In this document: positions 33,087 to 43,000 of the stretch, one piece after another
Numbering within the stretch: the first letter of the stretch is position 1
How the letters are laid out: every line of letters starts with the position of its first letter
Assembly (NCBI RefSeq): GCF_900155475.1
Contig: NZ_FXAM01000001.1
Coordinates: 1,351,501-1,415,500, forward strand
Reading direction: 5' to 3'
DNA length: 64,000 nt
From: Methylomagnum ishizawai
Lineage (GTDB): Bacteria > Pseudomonadota > Gammaproteobacteria > Methylococcales > Methylococcaceae
The notes under the pieces: model-generated
Database searches by the model: none
What the model saw: the letters and a program-made list of their open reading frames with translations, nothing else
Told to the model about the DNA's origin: nothing
Translations under genes and position numbers: made by a program

Positions 33087-34706
33087 TTAACCGCGCCGCC
33101 GCCGGTTCCCAAGCGGAGCTTGGGCGTCCGTGGGCGCGGGCCGCGTCCCGGCTGCTGTCACCACCCCGGACTGCCCGTCCAGGTGCTTGTATTCCACCGT
33201 GATATTCCGGTCCCGCGCCGCGACCACGAAATCGGCCAGGGTTTCCAAAATATCCTGGTCGATGAACTGCGCCCGTCCGCCATCGACGATGACATAGCCG
33301 CCATCCCCGATCCTTCCCAGCACATCGCGCAGCGGTGCCTTGTTCAGGAAGGACACGTCCTTGTGCAGCCGCAACAGGTAATGGTGGCCATCGCGGGTCA
33401 GGGTGATGGCGGCGTGGAAGTTGGCGCGGATCACGTAGAACATGCCGCACACCATGCCGATGGCGATGCCTTCGAGCAGATCGGTCAGGAGGATCGCCAC
33501 CAGGGTCACGAGGAAGGGCGCGAACTGACTGATGCCCTTGCGGTATAGCGCCACGAACAGCCGGGGCCGGGCCAGCTTGTAGCCGGTCAGGATCAAAATG
33601 GCGGCGAGGCAGGCCAGGGGGATCAGGTTCAGATAGGCCGGGAGCCACAACACGCTCAAGAGCAAAAGCAGGCCATGGACGAAGCTCGCCACCTTGGTCC
33701 TGCCGCCCGCGACCACATTGGCCGAACTGCGCACGATCACCGAGGTCATCGGCAAGCCGCCCAGCAGCCCGCTGAGGATATTGCCCAAGCCTTGCGCCCG
33801 TAGCTCGCGGTCGGTGGGTGCGACCCGTTTCCAGGGGTCGAGCTTGTCCACGGCTTCGAGGCTCAGCAGCGATTCCAGGCTGGCGACCAAGGCCAGGGTG
33901 AGGGCCACGGTATAGGCTTCGGGATTGTCCCATTGCCCGAAATCCGGCGGGGCCAGTTGTTGCAGGAAGCCCTGGACGCCATGGAAGCCCGGCAGGCTGA
34001 CCAGATGTTCCGGCGGGATGGCGAATCCGGGCGCGTGGTCGCGGCTGTACAGGTTGAAGCCGATGCCCCAAGCCACGGCGGCCAAGGGTCCGGGCACCAG
34101 CGACAACACCGGGTTGCGCTTGAACCATCCGGTTTCCCACAGCCGCATGACCAGGATCGCTCCCAGGCTGACCACCATGGCCCCTGGACACAGCGCGTCC
34201 AGCGAATAGGCCAATTCCGAGAAGGTGGTGTGGGCGTCGTTCTGGGTGAAGGCTTCGTCGCCCTCGTAGTCGGCGTCGTAGCCCACGGCGTGCGGAATCT
34301 GCTTGAGGATCAGGATCAAGCCGATGGCCGCCAACATGCCCTTGATGACCGCCGCCGGGAAATACGCCCCGATCACCCCGGCCCGCAGCCAGCCCAGCAC
34401 GACTTGCATGAGGCCCGCCACCACCACGCTATAGAGGAAGGCCGGATAGCTCCCCAGCTTCTCGATGGAGCCCAGCACGATGACCGTGAGCCCCGCCGCC
34501 GGGCCGCTGACGCTGAGCTGGGAACCGCTGGCCCAGGTCACCACTAAACCGCCGATGAGTCCTGTCACCAAACCCGCCAGCAAGGGTGCGCCGGAAGCCA
34601 GGGCCACGCCTAGGCACAAGGGCAGGGCGACCAAGAACACCACGATCCCGGCGGGTACATCGTGGCGTAGATGGGCGAGATAGTCCGTGGGGCGTTTGGG
34701 GTTCAT
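33087..34706 (-). CDS. SulP family anion transporter with C-terminal STAS domain (probable bicarbonate transporter)
   Basis: 539 residues: about 12-14 transmembrane helices of the SLC26/SulP fold. It opens DYLAHLRHDVPAGIVVFLVALPLCLGVALASGAPLLAGL and includes LSGLLGGLPMTSVIVRSSANVVAGGRTK. A cytoplasmic STAS domain (about residues 420-515, HKDVSFLNKAPLRDVLGRI) follows. The carbonic anhydrase gene lies 9 bp upstream on the same strand. SulP-plus-carbonic-anhydrase pairs (or fusions) are associated with bicarbonate uptake (BicA-like); sulfate is the alternative. The DabA-type cluster immediately upstream strengthens the bicarbonate reading. Last gene of the inorganic-carbon operon. Confidence 0.85.
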   Translation of the reverse strand: MNPKRPTDYLAHLRHDVPAGIVVFLVALPLCLGVALASGAPLLAGLVTGLIGGLVVTWASGSQLSVSGPAAGLTVIVLGSIEKLGSYPAFLYSVVVAGLMQVVLGWLRAGVIGAYFPAAVIKGMLAAIGLILILKQIPHAVGYDADYEGDEAFTQNDAHTTFSELAYSLDALCPGAMVVSLGAILVMRLWETGWFKRNPVLSLVPGPLAAVAWGIGFNLYSRDHAPGFAIPPEHLVSLPGFHGVQGFLQQLAPPDFGQWDNPEAYTVALTLALVASLESLLSLEAVDKLDPWKRVAPTDRELRAQGLGNILSGLLGGLPMTSVIVRSSANVVAGGRTKVASFVHGLLLLLSVLWLPAYLNLIPLACLAAILILTGYKLARPRLFVALYRKGISQFAPFLVTLVAILLTDLLEGIAIGMVCGMFYVIRANFHAAITLTRDGHHYLLRLHKDVSFLNKAPLRDVLGRIGDGGYVIVDGGRAQFIDQDILETLADFVVAARDRNITVEYKHLDGQSGVVTAAGTRPAPTDAQAPLGNRRRRG

Positions 34707-34715
34707 CCCGTAGCC

Positions 34716-35357
34716 TCAGTCCGGGTCGGCATATTGGTAGATCGATTCGATCCTATGGTCCGGGGTCAGGGTGATCAATTCCTTGATGATGCCGTCGTCG
34801 AGTCCGTAGACCCAGCCGTGCAGGGACGGGCGGCGCTCTTGCTTCCAGGCGTGTTGGATGATCGAGGTATGGGCCAGCCGGTACACTTGCTCGATGATGT
34901 TGTGCTCCACCAATCTATCGACCTGGGCCTCGCGGGTCGGCAGGGTTTCGATGTCGTCCTGGTGCAAGCGGTACACGTCCTTGATGTGCATCAGCCATTT
35001 GTTGACCAGGGTCAGGTCGGGGCGCTGCTTTTGCAGGGCGGCTTTCACGCCGCCGCAGTTGTAATGGCCGCAGACGATGACGTGCTTGACCTTCAGCACC
35101 GCCACCGCGAACTGCACCACGCTGAGGCTGTTGAAATCGGTGGTGATGACCTGGTTGGCGATATTGCGGTGGACGAAGATTTCCCCCGGCTCGGCGTTGA
35201 TGGTGAGTTCGGCGGGCACCCGGCTATCGGAGCAGCCGATCCACAGGAAATCCGGGGTCTGGGCCTTGGCGAGGCGCATGAAATATTCGGGTTCGCGGAC
35301 GGTCTTCTCTTCCGCCCAGGCTTTGTTTTCCAGTAGCAAGCGTTCGTAGGGTCTCAT
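34716..35357 (-). CDS. can: Beta-class carbonic anhydrase
   Basis: 213 residues. Zinc ligands and the Asp switch are at the same positions as E. coli Can: Cys42 and Asp44 (LWIGCSDSRVPAE), His98 and Cys101 (IVCGHYNCGGV). It reversibly hydrates CO2 to bicarbonate in the cytoplasm. Placed between the DabA/Nuo-like genes and a SulP transporter, it is likely part of carbon supply rather than only pH balance. The gap to the upstream NuoM-like gene is 144 bp, so a separate promoter is possible; the gap to sulP is 9 bp. Confidence 0.95.
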   Translation of the reverse strand: MRPYERLLLENKAWAEEKTVREPEYFMRLAKAQTPDFLWIGCSDSRVPAELTINAEPGEIFVHRNIANQVITTDFNSLSVVQFAVAVLKVKHVIVCGHYNCGGVKAALQKQRPDLTLVNKWLMHIKDVYRLHQDDIETLPTREAQVDRLVEHNIIEQVYRLAHTSIIQHAWKQERRPSLHGWVYGLDDGIIKELITLTPDHRIESIYQYADPD

Positions 35358-35501
35358 GGCGGCGTTCCTTGATGGTGGGGCCAGACTGAAGGTCCATGGG
35401 GTTTGGGATGGGGCGGAATGTATCGCACCTCTGGCGGGATGGATAGCGGGAATTCGCCGGTTCCCGCGTTCCGTTCCTGGGAGCAGGCCAGGACCGATGG
35501 C

Positions 35502-37061
35502 CTATGGCACCAGATAGCGCGTCGGCGAATTCAAGGTATCGGCATAGGCGGGCGCATCCTCGACCTGGTTCACATGGTAGACCCAAGCCTGCACCGAGGC
35601 CCGGCTGGCGTCCAGTACCACGCCGGGCGCAAGCCCTAGCCACAGCGCCAAGCCGGCCAGGATCGCCATCAGCAGGGTTTCGCGGGGCCGCAGGTCCAGC
35701 CCGCTCCGGCCAGCATCCGCCGACACCGGCCCGAAGCCCGCCCGCCGGTAGAAGCCCAGGCAATACGCCGCGCCCAGCACCGCTCCGAGCAAGGCCGCGA
35801 AGCCCGAACCGGGATGGGCGATGAACGCCCCGATCACGATCAAATGCTCGGCGGCGAAGCCATTGGTGCCCGGCACCCCCATGGTCGCCAACCCGAACAA
35901 GAACAGGAAACCGGCCCAGCGCGGCAAGGTCCGGGCCGTGCCGCCCACATGGATAAGGTCGGTCGAACCCAAGCGCTGGTGCAGGCAGCCCGCCAGCAAG
36001 AACAAGCCGCCCGAGATCAGCGGGAAATTGATGAGTTGGAACAACGCCCCCTGCACGCCCTGCGGATTCAACGTGGCGAGTCCGATCACCACCAAGCCGG
36101 CATGGCTGATGCTGGAATAGGCCAGCAAGCGCCGCAGGTTGGTCTGCCGGAGCGCGAGCAAAGCGCCATACACCACGCCCACGCTGCCCAGAAAACTCAA
36201 GAGCCAAGCATGGTGCTGGGCCGCTTCCGGCACCAAGGGCAGGGCGTAGCGCAGCATCCCGAACAAGCCCAACTTCAGCCCGGTCAGCAAGGCCGCGAGT
36301 CCCGCCGGGCCTTCCATCGCCACCGTCGGCAGCCAGGTGTGGAACGGCACCAAGGGCGCTTTCACCGCGAAGCCCAGCAACAACAGCAGGAAGACCGCCG
36401 TGCGCGGTTCCTCCGCCGGGGCCAGCTTGAGCAGGGTCGGATAATCGAACGACAACCCGCCCGGCAAGGGCAGCCCCATTTGCTGCCCATGCTCGAAGGC
36501 CAACAGCAGGATGCCGAACAGCAGGGGAATCCCGCCGCCCAGCATGAACAAGGTGTACTTCAGGGCGGCGTGGCGGCGCTCCGGCCCGATGCCCCATAGG
36601 CTGATGAGGAAGAAAATCGGCACCAGGGTCAATTCCCAGCACAGGAAGAACAAGCCCAGGTCGATGGCGCAGAACACGCCCAGGGTGGCGCTTTCCAGCA
36701 GCAATAGCAGCGCCAGATACAGCCGGACCTGGGTCAGCACCGCGGTCCAGGACGCCACCATCACCGCGAGGGTCAACAGCGCGGTCAGGGCCGGGAACGG
36801 CAGCGACAAGCCATCCAGCCCCAAAGCGTATTCAAGATTCAAACTGGGTATCCAAGGGTGGCGCTCGATGAATTGCATCCCGGTGACCGTGCCGTCGAAT
36901 GCCGCGAACAGGCCGAGGGACAACGCTAATTCCACGCCCGCCACGGCCAGGGCGTAGCGCCGGGCCGTCCGTGCCTCGCGGCAGCCGAATAACAGCGGGA
37001 CAGCGGCGGCGAGCGGCAGCAGGACCAGCAGGGAGAGATAAGGGAAACCAGCGGGATGCAT
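35502..37061 (-). CDS. NuoM-like proton-translocating membrane subunit (second copy in dab cluster)
   Basis: A 519-residue antiporter-like complex I subunit with about 14 transmembrane helices. The functional residues are kept: Glu in LFFLCWELTLVPIFFLISLWG (helix 5), Lys in GFAVKAPLVPFHTWLP (helix 7) and a Lys in LTGLKLGLFGML (helix 8). It lies 11 bp downstream of the NuoN/M-like gene and is not part of a nuo operon: no NADH or quinone-binding subunits are present. It presumably feeds proton flow to the DabA complex. The C-terminus (DTLNSPTRYLVP) extends past the last helix. Which of the four channel subunits contacts DabA is unknown. Confidence 0.88.
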   Translation of the reverse strand: MHPAGFPYLSLLVLLPLAAAVPLLFGCREARTARRYALAVAGVELALSLGLFAAFDGTVTGMQFIERHPWIPSLNLEYALGLDGLSLPFPALTALLTLAVMVASWTAVLTQVRLYLALLLLLESATLGVFCAIDLGLFFLCWELTLVPIFFLISLWGIGPERRHAALKYTLFMLGGGIPLLFGILLLAFEHGQQMGLPLPGGLSFDYPTLLKLAPAEEPRTAVFLLLLLGFAVKAPLVPFHTWLPTVAMEGPAGLAALLTGLKLGLFGMLRYALPLVPEAAQHHAWLLSFLGSVGVVYGALLALRQTNLRRLLAYSSISHAGLVVIGLATLNPQGVQGALFQLINFPLISGGLFLLAGCLHQRLGSTDLIHVGGTARTLPRWAGFLFLFGLATMGVPGTNGFAAEHLIVIGAFIAHPGSGFAALLGAVLGAAYCLGFYRRAGFGPVSADAGRSGLDLRPRETLLMAILAGLALWLGLAPGVVLDASRASVQAWVYHVNQVEDAPAYADTLNSPTRYLVP

Positions 37062-37072
37062 CCGGGAGCCTG

Positions 37073-38575
37073 TCAAGGTTTGGAAATAGGATCGAACCGC
37101 GCCGCCAGCGCTCCCACCGAGGTTTCCACCAGGGCCAGCCAAGGCTCGGAATAAAATCCCACGCCCACCAGCACCGCGCATAAACTGCCGGTCAGCAAGG
37201 CTTCCGTCCAACCGAGCCGGGTTTTGAGCGGGCGGATCACGGTTTCCCGGCGCGGAGCCAAAAACGCCTGTTGGAACGCCCGCAACAAGAACGCCGCTGC
37301 CAGCACGTTGCCGATGGCGAGCGCGGTCGCCACGCCCCAGTCATGGGTTTCGATGGCCCCTTCCAGCAGCAGATGGGCGGCGTCGAAACCGGGCGTGCCC
37401 GGCATCGCCATGGTGCTGAGCGCGGCCAGCAGGAAGGTCAGGCCCAGCAGCGGCATGGGATCGAACAATTCCCCCAGCCGCGGCAGCAAGGCGCTGCCGG
37501 CCCGGTGCAATACCAAACCCGAGGCGAACAACAAGGCGCTCGCCGCCACCCCGAAATTGACCGCCAGCAGCAGCGCCCCGGCCAAGCCTTCCCGGTTCAG
37601 GCAGAACACCCCGATCACCAACATGCCGGTATGGCTGACCGCCGCGAAGGCCAGGAGGCGGCGCAGGTTCAATTGCATCAGGGCCAGCAGCGCCCCGTAG
37701 AAAATCCCGCACAGCCCCAGGCCCGCCGCCAGCGGCTTGAAGGCATGGACGGCCTCGGGCAGTAGCGGCAGGAAGCGCAGCAAGGCATAGATGCCCAGTT
37801 TGGTGCCGACCAGGAACACCCCGGCGGTGGCCAAGGTGCCGTGCTGGGAGAGTTCGGGTAGCCAGGCATGGAAAGGGAATTGCGCCATCCTTACCCCCAG
37901 CCCGAAGAACACGAAGGCGAACGCCAGGTTTTGCAGGCTCCCCGCGGGCGGCGTGGCGGCGAGGTCGGCCAGTTCGAACGACCAATCCCCGGTGGCGTCA
38001 GCATGGTTCCAGCCCAGGATGGCCAGTCCCACCCCCAGCAGGAACAAGCCGCTGACGATGAAATGCACATACAACCCTGTGGCCCGCCGCCGTTCGCGGC
38101 CCCGGCCCCAGCGCAGCGAAATATAGGCGGCGGGCAGCATTTCGATCCCGGCCAGCAGCCAGAATTGCAGGGCGTCCAGCGCCGTGAACAAGCCCATCAA
38201 CACCGCCTCGTAGCCGAAGATCGCCGCCATGTACTGGCCGGGCGGTTTGGCCCCGGCCACATGCCCGTACAACACCAGCCACAGGCCCGACAAGGCCGTG
38301 GCGGCGATGAACAGCGCGTTCAGCCCATCGATGCCGCTGTGCCAATTCAAAAAGGGCAACAAGGCGACGCGCTCCACGAATTGCGCCTGGGCCGAACCGG
38401 GGTCCAGCGCGTACAGCGCATAGCCCGCCAAGGCTAATTCCAGCCCGGCGATCAACAGGGAGGCCAGCAAGGTTTCCCGGCGGCTACGGGTCAGCGGCAG
38501 GACCAACAGGCCCAGCCCAGGCAGGGCGATCAAAGCGGCGCAGACCGGGAACGCTGGGCTAGGGGCGATGGGCAT
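37073..38575 (-). CDS. NuoN/NuoM-like membrane subunit with Lys-to-Arg change
   Basis: A 500-residue antiporter-like subunit. It has a Glu in LLAGIEMLPAAYISLRWG (helix 5) and a Lys in FLVGTKLGIYALL (helix 8). The helix-7 position that is Lys in NuoM (V-K-M-P) is Arg here (GLGVRMAQFPFHAWLPELSQHG). Its overall sequence is diverged from canonical NuoM and NuoN. It lies 5 bp after the NuoL/DabB-like gene and 11 bp before the second NuoM-like gene. The change could alter proton gating; the protein may be structural in the complex. Confident as an antiporter-like subunit, less so as to which one. Confidence 0.82.
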   Translation of the reverse strand: MPIAPSPAFPVCAALIALPGLGLLVLPLTRSRRETLLASLLIAGLELALAGYALYALDPGSAQAQFVERVALLPFLNWHSGIDGLNALFIAATALSGLWLVLYGHVAGAKPPGQYMAAIFGYEAVLMGLFTALDALQFWLLAGIEMLPAAYISLRWGRGRERRRATGLYVHFIVSGLFLLGVGLAILGWNHADATGDWSFELADLAATPPAGSLQNLAFAFVFFGLGVRMAQFPFHAWLPELSQHGTLATAGVFLVGTKLGIYALLRFLPLLPEAVHAFKPLAAGLGLCGIFYGALLALMQLNLRRLLAFAAVSHTGMLVIGVFCLNREGLAGALLLAVNFGVAASALLFASGLVLHRAGSALLPRLGELFDPMPLLGLTFLLAALSTMAMPGTPGFDAAHLLLEGAIETHDWGVATALAIGNVLAAAFLLRAFQQAFLAPRRETVIRPLKTRLGWTEALLTGSLCAVLVGVGFYSEPWLALVETSVGALAARFDPISKP

Positions 38576-38580
38576 GGCGG

Positions 38581-40092
38581 TTACAAACAGGCGAGCAAAA
38601 CGATGACGACCAAAAGGGTCGGATAGCGGGGCCGCAACAGGCCCGCCTCGATGCGGTTGAGTTGGGTGCCGAGCTTGCGGCCCTGGGCGATCAAATCACG
38701 GCCCACGCCCGCCAGCACCAGCCGTTCCTCGAACCAATGCAGGCTTTCGGCGATGCGTTGGAGGACCCGCCCCGGCAAGCCGCCCAGGTGCGGAGCGCCG
38801 CCGTCCACGCTGGGCGCGGCGGGACTCGATAGTCCGATCAGGGGATCGACCACGGCGCCGTCGAAACGCTCCAAATCGGCGGCATAGCCCTGGACTTGCC
38901 GGGTGGTGAAGATATCCACCGCCTCCTCCAGCCAGAACCGCCGCGTCGCCGCCAGATACAGCCAGCGCTGCCGCGCCATCCAGGCGGGGGGCGGGCGGGT
39001 GGGCATCCCGGCGATGTGGTGCATGAGCGCGGGCGCGGTGAGGAATTGATAGCCGCGCACCACGGCATGGGCCGCGAGATGCCAAGCCGCGAGGCTCCAC
39101 AGCCCCAGCCCGCATTCCAGGAACATCAGCCCGACCTGGCCCATTGTCGAAAACACCAGGGCCGATTTCACATCGGTCTGCACCAGTCCGCACAGGAAGC
39201 CATACAAAGCCGTCGCCAGTCCCAACAGCGCCATCAAAGCCATGACCAGCGGGGCTTGGGAAAACACCGGCTCCAAGCGCAGCACCAAATACACCCCGGC
39301 ATGGACCATCACCGCGCCGTAGAACACCGCGCTCGAAGGCGTCGGCCCTTCCATGGCGCGGGCCAGCCAGGGCGCGAAGGGTATTTGGGCCGATTTGGCC
39401 GTCGCCGCCAGCAGGAAACAGGCGGCGAGGACGCCCGCCTTGGCCGGTTCCAAGGCCGCGCCTTGGGCCAGGATTTGCGGCCATTCCACGCCTCCGGTCC
39501 AGACATAGGCGAAATAAATCCCCAGCACGAAACCGGCGTCCCCGACCCGGTTGGTGACGAAGGCTCGGGTGGCGTTGCCCACCGCCGTCGGGCGGTCGTA
39601 GGCATAGGCGATGAGCAGGTAGGAACAGACGCCCGCCAGTTCCCAGCCCGCGAAGGCCAGGGGCGCGTTGCCTGCCAGCACGATCAACTGCATGGCCCCG
39701 GCGAACAGGGCCAGGATCATGAAAAAGCGGTGGAATCCGGTTTCCCGGTGCAGGTAATGGACCGAGAACCGCGCCACCATCCAGGCGAACAGCCCGAACA
39801 ACAACGAGAGTCCAAGCCCCAGGCCGTCGGCGTGGAAGCTGATATCGATGCGGTAATCGCCGCTTTCCAGCCAGGGACCGAAGTTGATTTGTTCCGGGAT
39901 CGAGCCCTGGCCGCGCCAGAAGGTTGCGGCGAGCGCGGCGAGCAGGCTCGACGCGGTCGCGCCCGTGACCAGCCGGGCGCTGGCGCGTTCCCAGGCTTCG
40001 CCGTGGATTCGGCCCGTGAGCAGGCCCAGGCCCAGCGCGGCGGCGGCCAGGATGGGCGGTAGGATGATGGCGGGGACGAGCCCATCAAGCAT
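38581..40092 (-). CDS. dabB: NuoL/DabB-like membrane subunit of inorganic-carbon uptake complex
   Basis: A 503-residue NuoL-family subunit, shorter than respiratory NuoL (about 610) and without its long lateral helix, as in DabB. The key residues are present: Glu in APLAFAGWELAGVCSYLLI, Lys in LLAATAKSAQIPFAPWLARAMEGPTPSSAVFYGAVMVHAGVY (with the partnering His). It overlaps the dabA start by 8 bp, which indicates translational coupling and a stoichiometric complex. DabB couples cation flow to the DabA carbonic-anhydrase-like subunit. The C-terminal 100 residues are amphipathic and end in a hydrophobic helix. Confidence 0.88.
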   Translation of the reverse strand: MLDGLVPAIILPPILAAAALGLGLLTGRIHGEAWERASARLVTGATASSLLAALAATFWRGQGSIPEQINFGPWLESGDYRIDISFHADGLGLGLSLLFGLFAWMVARFSVHYLHRETGFHRFFMILALFAGAMQLIVLAGNAPLAFAGWELAGVCSYLLIAYAYDRPTAVGNATRAFVTNRVGDAGFVLGIYFAYVWTGGVEWPQILAQGAALEPAKAGVLAACFLLAATAKSAQIPFAPWLARAMEGPTPSSAVFYGAVMVHAGVYLVLRLEPVFSQAPLVMALMALLGLATALYGFLCGLVQTDVKSALVFSTMGQVGLMFLECGLGLWSLAAWHLAAHAVVRGYQFLTAPALMHHIAGMPTRPPPAWMARQRWLYLAATRRFWLEEAVDIFTTRQVQGYAADLERFDGAVVDPLIGLSSPAAPSVDGGAPHLGGLPGRVLQRIAESLHWFEERLVLAGVGRDLIAQGRKLGTQLNRIEAGLLRPRYPTLLVVIVLLACL

Positions 40093-43000
40093 GGGCGCGA
40101 TCCCCGCCCGCCGCCTGTCGGATCAAAGCCGGTCCCAAGGCTCCGCTTTTCCCCGCATACCAATCCCCGGACCGCGCCACTTCCGCCAAGGGCCGTAGTT
40201 CTTGCGTCCAAGGCTCGAAGCCCCGGCCCGGCACGAACCGGGCTATCGCTCCGCTGGCGGGGTCGAGGCTGGCCAGATGCAGCCAGCCATTGCCGATCAA
40301 TTCCCGCAGCGGCGGCTGGCGTTGGTAGATCGCCGCCAGCACCTCCGGTTGATGCTCCACCACGACCTGCAAGCGCATGGCTTCGTGGATTTCGACCATC
40401 TGCCGGGGCAATCCGGTACGCAGGTCGCTGGCCGTGCCTTCCATCACCCCGAACAAGCCCGCCACGTTATGCGGCACTTTGGTCCCGCAGCCATAGCGCT
40501 CGTTATCCACGGTGGAAAAATAATATTCCAGGTTGATTCCCGCCCCCACCGGACCCACCGCGAGCAAGATGCCCTCCAACACCGTGCCGGTGGGGTCTTG
40601 GCTGGGATCGTAGGAAATCAGGAACACCCGCCGGTCGAAGAACACCCCCCGGCTCAGGGAACGCCGTCCGATCACGGCGGCGGCATTGGTGGCATGGCCC
40701 AGTTCCGGGCGGGCTTGGCTGAAATCGGCGGCGCGGCCTTGGATATGGGCCAGGGCGCTGGCGGGGCTGGGTCGGCGCGGGGCCGAGGCCAATCTGCGGC
40801 AGCGTTCGTGGGCGGAAAGTTGCCGCGCCCGGTCCAATTCGGCCTTGAGCCGGTCGAAGCCGGGCCGGGCGGCGGGCGGCAGGTCCGCCAGGTCGAACCA
40901 TTCGATATCCTCGTTGCAGGTGTTGTGTTCCGCCCCGATGAACCGGGTGTCGGCGGGGATAACGATGCCGCGCCCGGCCAGCAGCGCCCGCACCGCCGGG
41001 CGGTTGGCCATGGCGGCGAAGGCGCGGGCGTTGGGCCCGCCGTGGCGTCCGCTGCACGCCCCGCAATCGTAGGCCGCGAGATGGGGATTGTTCTGGCTGA
41101 TCGAGCCATGGCCCATCAGCACCACCAGGGGACCGAAACCATAGGTCAACCCGGTGTTGCGGAGGAAACCGGCCACCCGGTCGGCCTGCTCGGCGTCGGT
41201 GAAGCCCAGCCGGGGCCGGGCGGGCGTGGCGGGCGGGCCGTCGTCCGGGGCGGTGAGCGCGAGTTGGGTGGGGACTTGGGGCACCAGCCGGGTTTTGATC
41301 CATCCGGCCAGACCGGCTTGGCGCAGGGGCAGGGCGAGCTTGGCCCAGAGGTTCAGCAGGACGCCTGGGGCCAAGACCGGCATCAGCCAGGACGAGGTGA
41401 CGAGGTTGCGGCGGATTTCCTGATGGAATAGGGCCGAGAGCTTCCGCCAGAAGGCGCGGCCCCGCTCGTGGCGGTCTTGCGCGGCGGTTTGCCCGGCGCG
41501 GGGCGTTTCCCGGACTTCGTGCGCGGGCGTGACCACGACGGGACAGAGCGGCGTGACCTGGGCATCGTCCAAACCCCGCCAGTTGAGCGCCACCCCGAAG
41601 AAACCCGCCGCGCCCAGGGTTTCCAACCGGGGGTTGATTTCTTCCAGGTGGCGGCGGAAACCTTCCTCGCGGTCGTCCATGCAGAAGATGATTTGCGCTG
41701 CGGGCCGTTCCCCGCGCCCGGCCCAGGGACCGCGGCCCCGGTTGTGGGCGAGGGCGTTGAAGAGGTCTTCACGGTAGCGGCGTTCGTAGGCGTTGAGCCA
41801 GAGGAAGCCGCGCCGGGAGGGCGTGAATCCATCCAGGGTGGACAATAGTTCCGCGCAGCCGCTGGACGCAACCGCGCGGATATCCCGCCCGCACCAACCG
41901 AGGTGCTGGGCCAGGCGGAACAAGCGCCAGCCGTCGCCGTGCGGGGTCGGCGCCTGGGGCCGGCCGGCCCGTTGGTTCCAGGCGAAAACCTGGTCGGCCA
42001 GTCCGCGCCAACGCTCGCGGTCGGCGGGTTCGTTCCCGGCCTCGGCCAGTGCGCGGCGGACGGCCTGGGCCAGTGATTCCGGCAAGCGGCCTTGGAACAG
42101 GCTGTGCCGCACCAGGAATTCCGAGAAGTTGCGCTCGAAATGACCGCGTAGGGCGGGCAGGGTGGCGGCAACGCCCCAGGTTGCCCGACACACCTGTTCC
42201 AGGGCCAGCCGGTCCAGCACCAGCCGGATCGCCAGATAATCCATCAGGGCGGTGGGCGCGGCGCGGTTGGCCGCGTAGCCGGGACGGGTGGCCCGCCAGT
42301 TCACCAAACCGGACCAGCCCGGCAATTCCAGCGCCAGCCGCCGCAGATAGCCTGCCCAGCGGTCGCGCGGCAGCTCCAGCCGGGTGAGTTCGCCCGCGAC
42401 GGCGTCCACGGCCTGGACCGGCAAGGCTTGGAGCGTGGCCCGCCCATCGGGGGTTTCGGCCAGCAGATGGCCCACATCGTCCACGGCCAATCCGCGCCAA
42501 CCGGCGTAGAGTCCCGCGCCGCGGTCCGGGACGGTCCAGGCGGCCAAGCCTTGGTCCAGGTGGGCGGCGGTGTGGCGGATCAAGGCCGGGCGCACCGTGT
42601 CCAGCACATCGGTTCCGGTCAGGCCGAGGATCAGGCCGCGCAGGGTGGTGCCCTCGCCCAGGTCGGCCCAGGCGGTTTCCAGCAGGGCGCGGGCGGCCTC
42701 GCGCCGCTGGCGGTGGGCCGATGGGTCCACGGTTGGCGGTGCCGCTGGACCGGGCGGTGCCTCCTCGATGCCCAGCGTTTCCAGGCAAGCGTTCCACAAC
42801 TCGGCCACCAGCGCCCGCTCGTTGACCGCAGCCCTGGGGTCGGCCCATCCGCGTCGATAGGCGTCGAGGAGGTGGCGACGCGCCGTCGCGGGCAGATCGT
42901 CTTGCAGGCGCTCCAGAACCTGGAATTCCGCAGCCCGCCAAGCCAGTTCGGCGGGTGCGAGCGGCTCCACGCCATGGACCAGGGCGATGCGGTACACCGC

